Below are positions 1 through 13,783 of a DNA stretch of 64,000 bases, one piece after another; the first letter of the stretch is position 1, and the number at the start of each line of letters is the position of its first letter. Origin of the DNA: Prostheceraeus crozeri (Eukaryota; Platyhelminthes; Polycladida; Euryleptidae). The position numbers were made by a program, and so were the translations under genes. The stretch is from assembly GCA_907163375.1 (NCBI GenBank), contig CAJQUW010007828.1:248001-312000 (forward strand), read 5' to 3'. The notes beneath the pieces are model-generated. The model was not told the origin of the DNA. It searched no databases and saw only the letters and a program-made list of their open reading frames with translations.

Positions 1-935
1 TATAGATCTCCCATGCATCTCCACTCTATCTTACTACAACACAAGTCACAGGGAATCACTGGCGCATCAACAGACCATAGATATAGATCTCCCATGCATC
101 TCCACTCTATCTTACTACAACACAAGTCACAGGCAATCACTGGCGCATCAACAGACCATAGATATAGATCTCCCATGCATCTCCACTCTATCTTACTACA
201 ACACAAGTCACAGGGAATCATTGGCGCATCAACAGACCATAGATATAGATCTCCCATGCATCTCCACTCTATCTTACTACAACACAAGTCACAGGGAATC
301 ACTGGCGCATCAACAGACCATAGATATAGATCTCCCATGCATCTCCACTCTATCTTACTACAACACAAGTCACAGGCAATCACTGGCGCATCAACAGACC
401 ATAGATATAGATCTCCCATGCATCTCCACTCTATCTTACTACAACACAAGTCACAGGCAATCACTGGCGCATCAACAGACCATAGATATAGATCTCCCAT
501 GCATCTCCACTCTATCTTACTACAACACAAGTCACAGGCAATCACTGGCGCATCAACAGACCATAGATATAGATCTCCCATGCATCTCCACTCTATCTTA
601 CTACAACACAAGTCACAGGCAATCACTGGCGCATCAACAGACCATAGATATAGATCTCCCATGCATCTCCACTCTATCTTACTACAACACAAGTCACAGG
701 GAATCACTGGCGCATCAACAGACCATAGATATAGATCTCCCATGCATCTCCACTCTATCTTACTACAACACAAGTCACAGGGAGTCACTGGCGCATCAAC
801 AGACCATAGATATAGATCTCCCATGCATCTCCACTCTATCTTACTACAACACAAGTCACAGGCAATCACTGGCGCATCAACAGACCATAGATATAGATCT
901 CCCATGCATCTCCACTCTATCTTACTACAACAGAA
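1..935. repeat. 81-bp minisatellite, about 11.5 copies (A1)
   Basis: Near-identical 81-bp units run from the window edge, so the true left end is unseen. Units differ mainly at one site (aggcaatc versus agggaatc) and at rare single bases. Each unit contains gaccatagatatagatct. Because 81 is a multiple of 3, two forward frames stay open across the array (13-1053 and 221-949); the repeated peptides have no recognisable domain and I treat them as artefacts. The last unit breaks off near 932, after which unique sequence starts. Confidence 0.97.
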
Positions 936-2283
936 CCATAGAAATATGACGTGGACCCGTGGACGCCTGGAGATTGAAGCTACCTACCTGCTTTTCCTAC
1001 CGGTGTTACACTATTTTAGACGCAATTCCTACTTTTTCACTAATTTCGATTAGAGGGAAAGAAGATCCCATAACACCGCTACCTAACTTTGAAACTCAAT
1101 AGTTTCATGCATCGTATTGATTTCATGTGTTCACAGCATCTTATTCATCGGAGAAGATGCTTCACGAAGTCGATTGCAGACATAACTAAAATTAAGTAGT
1201 AGAAACATCCTTTGTGTAATTCGCCATTGTATTTTCCTGCTCCAGCTCCGACGATCGCTTCGAGTTTGCGACGAAAACTATCATCTATTCACAATTGAGG
1301 ATTCTATCATTTGCAAGTTTGACAACTTTATCACGCTCAATCATCCTTTGTTTTCTGTTCACTTCATCGAGTTTTGCGTCTTCATTGAGTGAGAACAAAA
1401 GCGGTTCATGACAAAAGGCACAATTTTCATGGAAATAAGGGGAAGTTTACAGACAACGACAAACTCTTGAGTGATGCACGGCTGAATCTCCAACAATTCA
1501 CTCAAAGGTTGTCGAGCGTCTCCATGCAATCAGCCTCCAGCCGCTACATCTCCTTAGATATCCACACATCAATGAATCAGAGCATGGAGTCATGCATCAA
1601 ATAACGTACTTTTCCCAGGTGATATCTAGGTTAATTCCCGAAGGCCGCAGATATCTCCCGAGAAAACCCTTCTAAGGTTCAAAACCCTTATGATGACAGG
1701 CAAAAGCACCTGGAATGTTTCAGTGATTGACGAATATTCATCACAGCTTACTCCTGAAAGTATGATGGGAACTACTACCGAAGAGATAGTCCCAACTCGA
1801 TTGCTACGGGACCCCTGAGCATCACAAGAAAGTACTGGGCTGATCTATGCTATTCTTTCATAGATACGTTGAATACGCGGATTCATTGGATACTTCAATG
1901 AATGTGAAAAACAATATCATTGACATCAGCGGATATTACAAATCACAGGTCTATTTCTGCAGTTGATGAACAAAAAGTCATTGATGCAAGTGTGCTTTCA
2001 GATGACGAGTCAGAGAAATTTACTGAGGCTTTATGTTATCTGAACGGCCTTAGTGTTGCTCTACGAGGAGAAGATAAAGCAAATTTGCTATAAAACAGCA
2101 GCGAGGAATAGAATCTGTGGTATACAATTAATGTCGGCCAACGTCGCAAGAATTGAAAATTTGTCAATCTGTACGTTATCACCCTCCATATTATTGATTA
2201 CTTTATCAACATCAATCATGATTCCAGTAAGAGCTGAATGTCTCTATTTCTGCTGATATTGTGAAGCAGCTTGTTCATAATTT
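936..2283. other. Unique spacer without a recognised gene
   Basis: No family is recognised in any frame. Short open frames at 1389-1604 and 2053-2256 (both plus) have no domain, no cysteine or helix pattern and no clear splice context. One tcatagata word lies near 1859. I see nothing else to annotate. Confidence 0.6.
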
Positions 2284-3556
2284 GACATAGAGGTCGGGAA
2301 TCAATGCTATCGAAGTCTAGAGAGGACATAGAGGTCGGGAATCAATGCTATCGAAGTCCGGAGAGGACATAGAGATCGGGAATCAATGCTATCAAAGTCT
2401 AGAGAGGACATAGAGGTCGGAAATCAATGCTATCGAAGTCTAGAGAGGACATAGAGGTCGGGAATCAATGCCATCGGGAAATCAATGCTATCGAAGTCTA
2501 GAGAGGCCATAGAGGTCGGGAATCAATGATATCGAAGTCTAGAGAGGACATAGAGGTCGGGAATCAATGCTATCGAAGTCTAGAGAGGACATAGAGGTCG
2601 GGAATCAATGCTATCGAAGTCTAGAGAGGACATAGAGGTCGGGAATCAATGCTATCGAAGTCTAGAGAGGACATAGAGGTCGGGAATCAATGCTATCGAA
2701 GTCCAGAGAGGCCATAGAGGTCGGAAATCAATGCTATCGAAGTCTAGAGAGGACATAGAAGTCGGGAATCAATGCTATCGAAGTCCGGAGAGGACATAGA
2801 GATCGGGAATCAATGCTATCGAAGTCTAGAGAGGACATAGAGGTCGGGAATCAATGCCATCGGGAAATCAATGCTATCGAAGTCTAGAGAGGCCATAGAG
2901 GTCGGGAATCAATGATATCGAAGTCTAGAGAGGACATAGAGGTCGGGAATCAATGCTATCGAAGTCTAGAGAGGACATAGAGGTCGGGAATCAATGCTAT
3001 CGAAGTCTAGAGAGGACATAGAGGTCGGGAATCAATGCTATCGAAGTCTAGAGAGGACATAGAGTTCGGGAATCACTGCTATCGAAGTCTAGAGAGGACA
3101 TAGAGGTCGGGAATCACTGCTATCGAAGTCTAGAGAGGACATAGAGGTCGGGAATCAATGCCATCGGGAAATCAATGCTATCGAAGTCTAGAGAGGCCAT
3201 AGAGGTCGGGAATCAATGATATCGAAGTCTAGAGAGGACATAGAGGTCGGGAATCAATGCTATCGAAGTCTAGAGAGGACATAGAGGTCGGGAATCAATG
3301 CTATCGAAGTCTAGAGAGGACATAGAGGTCGGGAATCAATGCTATCGAAGTCTAGAGAGGACATAGAGTTCGGGAATCACTGCTATCGAAGTCTAGAGAG
3401 GACATAGAGGTCGGGAATCACTGCTATCGAAGTCTAGAGAGGACATAGAGGTCGGGAATCACTGCTATGGAAGTCTAGAGAGGACATAGAGGTCGGGAAT
3501 CACTGCTATCGAAGTCTAGAGAGGACATAGAGGTCGGGAATCACTGCTATGGAAGT
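2284..3556. repeat. 41-bp minisatellite with higher-order structure, about 30 copies (A2)
   Basis: The basic unit is 41 bp (for example 2284-2324), starts gacatagaggtcgggaatc and contains CATAGA once. A longer variant unit with the word gccatcggga recurs near 2471, 2857 and 3161 and is each time followed by the same order of variants (gaggccatagag, then aatgatatcg). This shows that blocks of about 300-390 bp were duplicated after the single units had diverged. At the right end several units carry aatcactgc instead of aatcaatgc. Confidence 0.96.
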
Positions 3557-5640
3557 CCATGTTTCTTAGGTAACGAAGATAGTCAACATTTCGACTGCTA
3601 TGGTCACCAATATTCTTCAGATGATAGAGAATGCCACCTCATGGACAGTAATCCTTCTTGACAGCATGCTTGGATAGATGGCTGATCTCCTCACAATCTC
3701 TAGCAGTTTCCATTCAATTTCATATTTTGTCGTCACCATTAGAATACGGGATGAAATTAATCAGTCGTAGACTTCTCGATCTCAAATATGAGCTTCAATT
3801 TTTCTTCCCACGCAAAAACTCTCTCAGAATTAATCCAAAACCCATCGACGCATACATTTCCAATGCAACTGATATTTTCCAAATTCTTTTCTTTTCACAT
3901 CACACTGAAGAGATTACCGACATTAATCACGGGCTATTGGGTGTGGACTGAATCTATAGGGAATTTCACAGCCGTTAGCTGTATGGGGCTAAATATAAAT
4001 CAATGATAATTGCGCAAATTAACGAATAAACATCTGCAAGCAGCTTGGCTTCTCTCTCATACATTCATCAAATGCTAAATATAAAGCCTAGAGAGAAAAA
4101 CGCAAAGGCCAGACCGATACACCAGCGAAATGATCCATTTCATCGTAAAAGGGGAGGTAATGCAAGTGTGCCTTCTCCATCATCAAGCATGCTCGGAGAC
4201 GAGGAGACCATGGAAGGTGAAAATGAAGATCACATCTGACACAGTGACTATCCACAAGCTTGAATCAGTGGCAGGAGAAGCCAACGACCGCTGTGAGCGG
4301 ACACGTTTCTTCCTGGTTGCCACTAGAAGTCCTGACGGCATCAGCAAGGTTTATCCCGCAATATTGCCGCACATAGATGTCCCTGTTGAACGTCATAGAA
4401 TTCGCGCGCTCCATGCATGGACTGAGAGATATGAAGCACTCCATCATAGATATCCATGGTTCTATCTAAGCATAGATGTAGACATTGATATTGATATTAC
4501 ACAGATATCTCGGTCAATTCTCTTCATACTCTTCTATGGAAATTCAACATCTCCTTAAAAATGCTTTAAAACCTCATTGTCACGAGTTGAAGGGATCCAT
4601 TTTCAATATGAACATCTACTTTCCAGACGAAGGTTCACCGTCGACTGATAGAAGGCGCACGACGCCGAAGGCCCGTCTGTAGCGCATTTTATTTCAAAAT
4701 TATACATTTTGACCAAACTTCGTTTGATTTGAATTGTGAAAAAGTTTCTTTTCTCCCTAAGCAAGACAGTATAGCAAAGTAACTTGACATTGGTTACTCT
4801 GGAGTTCAGCAGACTCTTTCAAATAAGAATCTCTTCTAGGACTGAGAAAACGCCTGAAGGATTTTAGTTGACGCTCATTTATGTCTCGCAGGCTTGCGCA
4901 GTTGACCACAATGAAAGTTGTCTCCTCTGTGTACGGTTCTGATCAAATCCGAGTGATTATTGGGGCCACAATTACCTCAAATATGTCTACATTTTGTCAT
5001 TAAAACGTTGATAGAAAACTGATGATCACCTGAGGAGAAGAAACTCTCTGAAACCATTTTCATGATTCAATTGTCCATTCACAGACAGTGTGAATACAGG
5101 AGGAGAACTTCTGTAGTCAGAATAACAAAGTAAATGTCAATCAAGTGAAAAATCCATAGAAATACCACCGTCTTCAATTGTGCGCAGTTTACCAATGATA
5201 ATTATAGTCTCATTGCTTATAAAATGTTATCGATCACCGTATGTCGACAAAATGCGATCTTACGCAACTTCTTGCTCCGTTAGTGAAGTAGCTCAACAAT
5301 TCTTCTCAAAACTTTGGCCATTTTGAATGACACCAGTACGTTAGAAGGTTTGCATGGGAGAGGAAAGAATTCTCAACGGTTTTTGTGAATTTTAGTTTCC
5401 AGACATCGACAACGACTCAAAGCTGGAGAATTCTACGTCAGAGAAAAAAGCAGAAAGATCATGATAATTGTTGTGTCAGTTCATTGCCCGCATGTTACAG
5501 ACGATCTAGACGAAAGTACAACTTGTAGAGCAGTCAAATCGGAAGATGATGAACACGCGTGCACAGAAGGAATACAAGTCAATAATGGGTCAGTTTCTGT
5601 TCTTATCCACAATTAAACAGACGTCGCGCTCATGTGGGAC
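3557..5640. other. Unique spacer with unrecognised open frames
   Basis: Open frames lie at 3658-3951 (97 aa), 4045-4239 (64 aa, basic then acidic) and 4130-4558 (142 aa), all plus and overlapping in different frames. None shows a domain I recognise. The 142-aa frame is the longest non-repeat ORF in this part, but it ends in a low-complexity gatattgat stretch and runs over several catagat words (4440-4480). A host exon cannot be excluded; I would not call one. Confidence 0.4.
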
Positions 5641-8600
5641 AATGTATTTCTAGCCGGTCAACAATCTCCCTTGTTTAATACCATAGAAAGTCATCATTAG
5701 GATGGATGTATTTCTAGCCGGTCAACAATCTCCCTTGTTCAATACCATAGAAAGTCATCATTGGGATGGATGTATTTCTAGACGGTCAACAATCTCCCTT
5801 GTTTAATACCATAGAAAGTCATCATTGGGATGGATGTATTTCTAGCCGGTCAACAATCTCCCATGTTTAATACCATAGAAAGTCATCATTGAGATGGATG
5901 TATTTCTAGCCGGTCAACAATCTCCCTTGTTTAATACCATAGAAAGTCATCATTGGGATGGATGTATTTCTAGCCGGTCAACAATCTCCCTTGTTTAATA
6001 CCATAGAAAGTCATCATTGGGATGAATGTATTTCTAGCCGGTCAACAATCTCCCTTGTTTAATACCATAGAAAGTCATCATTGGGATGGATGTATTTCTA
6101 GCCGGTCAACAATCTCCCTTGTTTAATACCATAGAAAGTCATCATTGGGATGGATGTATTTCTAGCCGGTCAACAATCTCCCTTGTTTAATACCATAGAA
6201 AGTCATCATTGGGATGGATGTATTTCTAGCCGGTCAACAATCTCCCTTGTTTAATACCATAGAAAGTCATCATTGGGATGGATGTATTTCTAGCCGGTCA
6301 ACAATCTCCCTTGTTTAATACCATAGAAAGTCATCATTGGGATGGATGTATTTCTAGCCGGTCAACAATCTCCCTTGTTTAATACCATAGAAAGTCATCA
6401 TTGGGATGGATGTATTTCTAGCCGGTCAACAATCTCCCTTGTTTAATACCATAGAAAGTCATCATTGGGATGGATGTATTTCTAGCCGGTCAACAATCTC
6501 CCTTGTTTAATACCATAGAAAGTCATCATTGGGATGGATGTATTTCTAGCCGGTCAACAATCTCCCTTGTTTAATACCATAGAAAGTCATCATTGGGATG
6601 GATGTATTTCTAGCCGGTCAACAATCTCCCTTGTTTAATACCATAGAAACTCATCATTGGGATGGATGTATTTCTAGCGGTCAACAATCTCCCTTGTTTA
6701 ATACCATAGAAAGTCATCATTGGGATGGATGTATTTCTAGCCGGTCAACAATCTCCCTTGTTTAATACCATAGAAAGTCATCATTGGGATGGATGTATTT
6801 CTAGCCGGTCAACAATCTCCCTTGTTTAATACCATAGAAAGTCATCATTGGGATGGATGTATTTCTAGACGGTCAACAATCTCCCTTGTTTAATACCATA
6901 GAAAGTCATCATTGGGATGGATGTATTTCTAGCCGCTCAGCAATGTCCCTTGTTCAATACCATAGAAAGTCATCATTGGGATGGATGTATTTCTAGCCTG
7001 TCAGCAATGTCCCTTGTTCAATACCATAGAAAGTCATCATTGGGATGGATGTATTTCTAGTTTGTCAGCAATGTCCCTTGTTCAATACCATAGAAAGTCA
7101 TCATTGGGATGGATGTATTTCTAGACGGTCAACAATCTCCCTTGTTTAATACCATAGAAAGTCATCATTGGGATGGATGTATTTCTGGCCGGTCAACAAT
7201 CTCCCTTGTTTAATACCATAGAAAGTCATCATTGGGATGGATGTATTTCTAGCCGGTCAACAATCTCCCTTGTTTAATACCATAGAAAGTCATCATTGGG
7301 AGGGATGTATTTCTAGCCGGTCAACAATCTCCCCTGTTTAATACCATAGAAAGTCATCATTGGGATGGATGTATTTCTAGCCGTCAACAATCTCCCTTGT
7401 TTAATACCATAGAAAGTCATCATTGGGATGAATGTATTTCTAGCCGGTCAACAATCTCCCTTGTTTAATACCATAGAAAGTCATCATTGGGATGGATGTA
7501 TTTCTAGCCGGTCAACAATCTCCCTTGTTTAATACCATAGAAAGTCATCATTGGGATGGATGTATTTCTAGCCGGTCAACAATCTCCCTTGTTTAATACC
7601 ATAGAAAGTCATCATTGGGATGGATGTATTTCTAGACGGTCAACAATCTCCCTTGTTTAATACCATAGAAAGTCATCATTGGGATGGATGTATTTCTAGC
7701 CGGTCAACAATCTCCCCTGTTTAATACCATAGAAAGTCATCATTGGGATGGATGTATTTCTAGCCGGTCAACAATCTCCCTTGTTTAATGCCATAGAAAG
7801 TCATCATTGGGATGGATGTATTTCTAGCCGGTCAACAATCTCCCTTGTTTAATACCATAGAAAGTCATCATTGGGATGGATGTATTTCTAGCCGGTCAAC
7901 AATCTCCCTTGTTTAATACCATAGAAAGTCATCATTGGGATGGGTGTATTTCTAGCCTGTCAACAATGTCCCTTGTTTAATACCATAGAAAGTCATCATT
8001 GGGATGGATGTATTTCTAGCCGGTCAACAATCTCCCTTGTTTAATACCATAGAAAGTCATCATTGGGATGGATGTATTTCTAGCCGGTCAACAATGTCCC
8101 TTGTTTAATACCATAGAAAGTCATCATTGGGATGGATGTATTTCTAGCCGGTCAACAATGTCCCTTGTTTAATGCCATAGAAAGTCATCATTGGGATGGA
8201 TGTATTTCTAGCCGGTCAACAATGTCCCTTGTTTAATACCATAGAAAGTCATCATTGGGATGGATGTATTTCTAGCCGGTCAACAATGTCCCTTGTTTAA
8301 TGCCATAGAAAGTCATCATTGGGATGGATGTATTTCTAGCCGGTCAACAATGTCCCTTGTTTAATACCATAGAAAGTCATCATTGGGATGGATGTATTTC
8401 TAGACGGTCAACAATCTCCCTTGTTTAATACCATAGAAAGTCATCATTGGGATGGATGTATTTCTAGCCGGTCAACAATCTCCCTTGTTTAATACCATAG
8501 AAAGTCATCATTGGGATGGATGTATTTCTAGCCGGTCAACAATCTACCCTGTTTAATGCCATAGAAAGTCATCATTGGGATGGATGTATTTCTAGCCGGT

Positions 8601-8762
8601 CAACAATCTCCCTTGTTTAATACCATAGAAAGTCATCATTGGGATGGATGTATTTCTAGCCGGTCAACAATCTCCCTTGTTTAATACCATAGAAAGTCAT
8701 CATTGGGATGGATGTATTTCTAGCCGGTCAACAATCTCCCCTGTTTAATGCCATAGAAAGTG
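5641..8762. repeat. 64-bp minisatellite, about 49 copies (A3)
   Basis: A very homogeneous 64-bp unit; each copy holds taccatagaaagtcatc and gtatttctagccggtcaac. Variants (agacgg for agccgg, caatgtccc for caatctccc, atgccat for ataccat) are clustered, for example caatgtccc in about 6930-7080 and 7950-8390, as expected from local amplification. Right after the array, 8763-8805 carries a decayed partial unit (catggatgtgtttctaga). No reading frame of interest crosses it. Confidence 0.97.
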
Positions 8763-9495
8763 AACTTTGTCACAGAAGATCATGGATGTGTTTCTAGATC
8801 ATTTTGATACACAATATGGACTCTGCCAGCCTGTGTAATGCAGGACGTCTTGTCTGTCTTCATTTTGAGACACCCTCTGACGTAAATACCGCATAACCAA
8901 GCATCTTCACCCACAGGAAGACCCACGTCAGACGTTTCTTGCTTGAAGGTTATTGATAACGGTCCGATGACAAAGGCTACACGAAAATGATAAAAGTTGA
9001 TACTGTAGGGCACCTATTTCCTCAAGAATCCATCCCAACTCAGTTGTAAGGAAGACAACCCGATAGCTCCCCGATAGGAGCAGTTTATAACCGACATACA
9101 TTGGAGTGAATACTTCGGCTGATTTAACAATCTTCTCCCTGATTTTCGGATGATCCCGATATCCAACTCTCTAGCCGTGTTCTTCTAAAAATAATTCTAT
9201 GAATAGTTTGATTGATTTTCATTTGGAACTAATTATCTATTGATATTCTCTAACTGTACCGTGTTTGGGAGACAATGCTGCCTGTTGTATGCAACAAGGC
9301 GTCATCCGGCTGCAGTAAAGAGAGAATTCGCTGACTCTACTGTCAATCACATTACCTCCAACGCTGTACATTCAATTTGTCGATAACTGGTGTCGATTTA
9401 GGGATTAGGAGAATCAAATTCACATTAAAGTAGGAGAAGTCAAACCTCTCAAACCACAAGGTTGGTTGTCACTAAAAAAGTAAGATTTCTATGAC
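8763..9495. other. Unique spacer between two arrays
   Basis: The first 45 bases are a degenerate piece of the 64-bp unit. A minus-strand open frame (8780-9013) has no recognisable domain. Nothing else is supported. Confidence 0.55.
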
Positions 9496-11970
9496 AATCA
9501 GCCATCTCACACCACTGTCCGATATCTACAATCATTGTCATCCATCTCACACCACTGCCCGATATCTACAATCATTGTCATCCATCTCACACCACTGCCC
9601 GATATCTACAATCATTGTCAGCCATCTCACACCACTGTCCGATATCTACAATCATTGTCAGCCATCTCACACCACTGTCCGATATCTACAATCATTGTCA
9701 TCCATCTCACATCACTGTCCGATATCTACAATCATTGTCACCCATCTCACACCACTGTCCGATGTCTACAATCATTGTCAGCCATCTCACACCACTGTCC
9801 GATATCTACAATCATTGTCACCCATCTCACACCACTGTCCGATATCTACAATCATTGTCAGCCATCTCACACCACTGTCCGATGTCTACAATCATTGTCA
9901 CCCATCTCACACCACTGTCCGATATCTACAATCATTGTTAGCCATCTCACACCACTGTCCGATATCTACAATCATTGTCAGCCATCTCACACCACTGTCC
10001 GATGTCTACAATCATTGTCATCCATCTCACACCACTGTCCGATATCTACAATCATTGTTAGCCATCTCACACCACTGCCCGATGTCTACAATCATTGTCA
10101 TCCATCTCACACCACTGTCCGATATCTACAATCATTGTCAGCCATCTCACACCACTGTCCGATGTCTACAATCATTGTCAGCCATCTCACACCACTGTCC
10201 GATATCTACAATCATTGTCATCCATCTCACACCACTGTCCGATGTCTACAATCATTGTCAGCCATCTCACACCACTGTCCGATATCTACAATCATTGTCA
10301 GCCATCTCACACCACTGTCCGATATCTACAATCATTGTCAGCCATCTCACACCACTGTCCGATATCTACAATCATTGTTAGCCATCTCACACCACTGTCC
10401 GATGTCTACAATCATTGTCAGCCATCTCACACCACTGTCCGATATCTACAATCATTGTCATCCATCTCACACCACTGTCCGATATCTACAATCATTGTTA
10501 GCCATCTCACACCACTGCCCGATGTCTACAATCATTGTCATCCATCTCACACCACTGTCCGATGTCTAAAATCATTGTCATCCATCTCACACCACTGCCC
10601 GATGTCTACAATCATTGTCATCCATCTCACACCACTGTCCGATATCTACAATCATTGTCACCCATCTCACACCACTGTCCGATGTCTACAATCATTGTCA
10701 GCCATCTCACACCACTGTCCGATATCTACAATCATTGTCATCCATCTCACACCACTGTCCGATATCTACAATCATTGTCACCCATCTCACACCACTGTCC
10801 GATGTCTACAATCATTGTCAGCCATCTCACACCACTGTTCGATATCTACAATCATTGTCATCCATCTCACACCACTGCCCGATATCTACAATCATTGTCA
10901 GCCATCTCACACCACTGTCCGACATCTACAATCATTGTCACCCATCTCACACCACTGTCCGATATCTACAATCATTGTCAGCCATCTCACACCACTGTCC
11001 GACATCTACAATCATTGTCAGCCATCTCACACCACTGTCCGATATCTACAATCATTGTCACCCATCTCACACCACTGCCCGATATCTACAATCATTGTCA
11101 GCCATCTCACACCACTGTCCGACATCTACAATCATTGTCAGCCATCTCACACCACTGTCCGATGTCTACAATCATTGTCAGCCATCTCACACCACTGTCC
11201 GACATCTACAATCATTGTCAGTCATCTCACACCACTGTCCGATATCTACAATCATTGTCAGCCATCTCACACCACTGCCCGATGTCTACAATCATTGTCA
11301 GACATCTCGCACCACTGTCCGATGTCTACAATCATTGTCATCCATCTCACACCACTGTCCGATATCTACAATCATTGTCATCCATCTCACACCACTGTCC
11401 GATGTCTACAATCATTGTCAGCCATCTCACACCACAGTCCGATATCTACAATCATTGTCAGCCATCTCACACCACTGTCCGATATCTACAATCATTGTCA
11501 GCCATCTCACACCACTCTCCGATATCTACAATCATTGTCAGCCATCTCACACCACTGTCCGATGTCTACAATCATTGTCATCCATCTCACACCACTGCCC
11601 GATGTCTACAATCATTGTCATCCATCTCACACCACTGTCCGATATCTACAATCATTGTCAGCCATCTCACACCACTGTCCGATATCTACAATCATTGTTA
11701 GACATCTCACACCACTGCCCGATGTCTACAATCATTGTCACCCATCTCACACCACTGCCCGATATCTACAATCATTGTCATCCATCTCACACCACTGTCC
11801 GATATCTACAATCATTGTCATCCATCTCACACCACTGCCCGATATCTACAATCATTGTCAGCCATCTCACACCACTGTCCGATATCTACAATCATTGTCA
11901 GCCATCTCACACCACTGTCAGATATCTACAATCATTGTCATCCATCTCACACCACAGTCCGATGTCTATA
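9496..11970. repeat. 40-bp minisatellite, about 62 copies (A4)
   Basis: The 40-bp unit starts ccatctcacaccactg and ends caatcattgtca plus one variable base (g, t or c). A second variable site is gatatc, gatgtc or gacatc, and a third is ctgtcc or ctgccc, so the array is a string of a few unit types in mixed order. The unit has no stop in any forward frame and 40 is not a multiple of 3, so all three plus frames stay open and give overlapping ORFs of up to 640 codons (10095-12017) with the same 40-residue peptide. These are not genes. This array lacks the CATAGA word found in most others. Confidence 0.97.
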
Positions 11971-12598
11971 TTAATTGTTGGCTTGAAGAATTCTTGTCCT
12001 GTTCGATCAGCGAATAAAGATGTCGAGATTGGCATTATTGTCTGAAGAATTATTGCTTTCTGGAAATTATCATGAAAGTTTATTTTCACTTAAAAGAGTT
12101 ACTATTGGGTACGGACATAGATTCATCTTCATTGGTTCAATGACAGCAAAAGGACGACAGTGATGTTAACAAACCGACCTCTTGATTTGGAAGCGCCGAT
12201 GCTATGATCTGCATTATTTTTGTTTCTTGTTAACACATTACGAAATACAGTCTTTATTGCAAGAATCAAAATGAGGACTTAGACACTGAAGCTACGGTCG
12301 AACTTATTTTTCCAGCATCATTTAGAATTCTATATTATAATATATCTATGCATGATATCGGATAGCTCAGACAGAATTTCAGAACACTCTTTAAGAGGAG
12401 AAACTTAAAGATTACACTTTTCCACTAGTTGAATGACGTCATTAAAATGAAAATCCATCGACAAACGGTAGTGTCAGGTCGGCCATCATGACGACGTCAG
12501 CGCCTCACCGTCACCTTCGTAGATAGTGCAGCTCTCAGAATAGCTAGTTCTTGATCATATTGTCATTAGGCAGTTCGATAGTTCTCATTCGCTTAGCT
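11971..12598. other. Unique spacer between two arrays
   Basis: AT-rich sequence between the 40-bp and 98-bp arrays. No domain, RNA gene or repeat is recognised on either strand. Confidence 0.55.
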
Positions 12599-13783
12599 AA
12601 GGCCATAGATGACGAGATGCTAGCTATCATTGCTTTGATATCCGACCTCTATGGATATCAAGGGTTTGGTCATAGACTTCTCGACATGTTTCATACAAGG
12701 CCATAGAGGACGAGATGCTAGCTATCATTGCTTTGATATCCGACCTCTATGGATATCAAGGGTTTGGTCATAGACTTCTCGACATGTTTCATACAAGGCC
12801 ATAGAGGACGAGATGCTAGCTATCATTGCTTTGATATCCGACCTCTATGGATATCAAGGATTTGGTCATAGACTTCTCGACATGTTTCATACAAGGCCAT
12901 AGATGACGAGATGCTAGCTATCATTGCTTTGATGTCCGACCTCTATGGATATCAAGGGTTTGGTCATAGACTTCTCGACATGTTTCATACAAGGCCATAG
13001 ATGACGAGATGCTAGCTATCATTGCTTTGATATACGACCTCTATGGATATCAAGGGTTTGGTCATAGACTTCTCGACATGTTTCATACAAGGCCATAGAG
13101 GATGAGATGCTAGCTATCATTGCTTTGATATCCGACCTCTATGGATATCAAGGGTTTGGTCATAGACTTCTCGACATGTTTCATACAAGGCCATAGAGGA
13201 CGAGATGCTAGCTATCATTGCTTTGATATCCGACCTCTATGGATATCAAGGGTTTGGTCATAGACTTCTCGACATGTTTCATACAAGGCCATAGAGGACG
13301 AGATGCTAGCTATCATTGCTTTGATATCCGACCTCTATGGATATCAAGGGTTTGGTCATAGACTTCTCGACATGTTTCATACAAGGCCATAGAGGACGAG
13401 ATGCTAGCTATCATTGCTTTGATATCCTTCCTCTATGGATATCAAGGGTTTGGTCATAGACTTCTCGACATGTTTCATACAAGGCCATAGATGACGAGAT
13501 GCTAGCTATCATTGCTTTGATATCCGACCTCTATGGATATCAAGGGTTTGGTCATAGACTTCTCGACATGTTTCATACAAGGCCATAGAGGACGAGATGC
13601 TAGCTATCATTGCTTTGATATCCGACCTCTATGGATATCAAGGGTTTGGTCATAGACTTCTCGACATGTTTCATACAAGGCCATAGAGGACGAGATGCTA
13701 GCTATCATTGCTTTGATGTCCGACCTCTATGGATATCAAGGGTTTGGTCATAGACTTCTCGACATGTTTCATGCAAAGGCCAT
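12599..13783. repeat. 98-bp minisatellite, about 12 copies (A5)
   Basis: The 98-bp unit starts aaggccatag. It holds three words of the CATAG type: ccatagaggacgag (or ccatagatgacgag), gacctctatggatatc and ggtcatagacttctc. Copies differ by few bases (aggac or atgac; tatcc or tgtcc). The plus open frame at 13695-13904 is mostly repeat and has no support as a gene. Confidence 0.96.

Noticed and set aside
13-1053. Long repetitive ORFs over array A1
   Set aside because: They follow from an 81-bp stop-free unit; two overlapping frames are equally open, with no domain and no start context.
4130-4558. 142-codon ORF as a host gene
   Set aside because: No recognisable domain, overlapping frames of similar length, low-complexity end and repeat words inside.
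9491-12045. ORFs of up to 640 codons over array A4
   Set aside because: All three forward frames are open with the same peptide; a property of the 40-bp unit, not a gene.
1-13783. CRISPR-like arrays
   Set aside because: Units are contiguous without unique spacers, and the context is eukaryotic.
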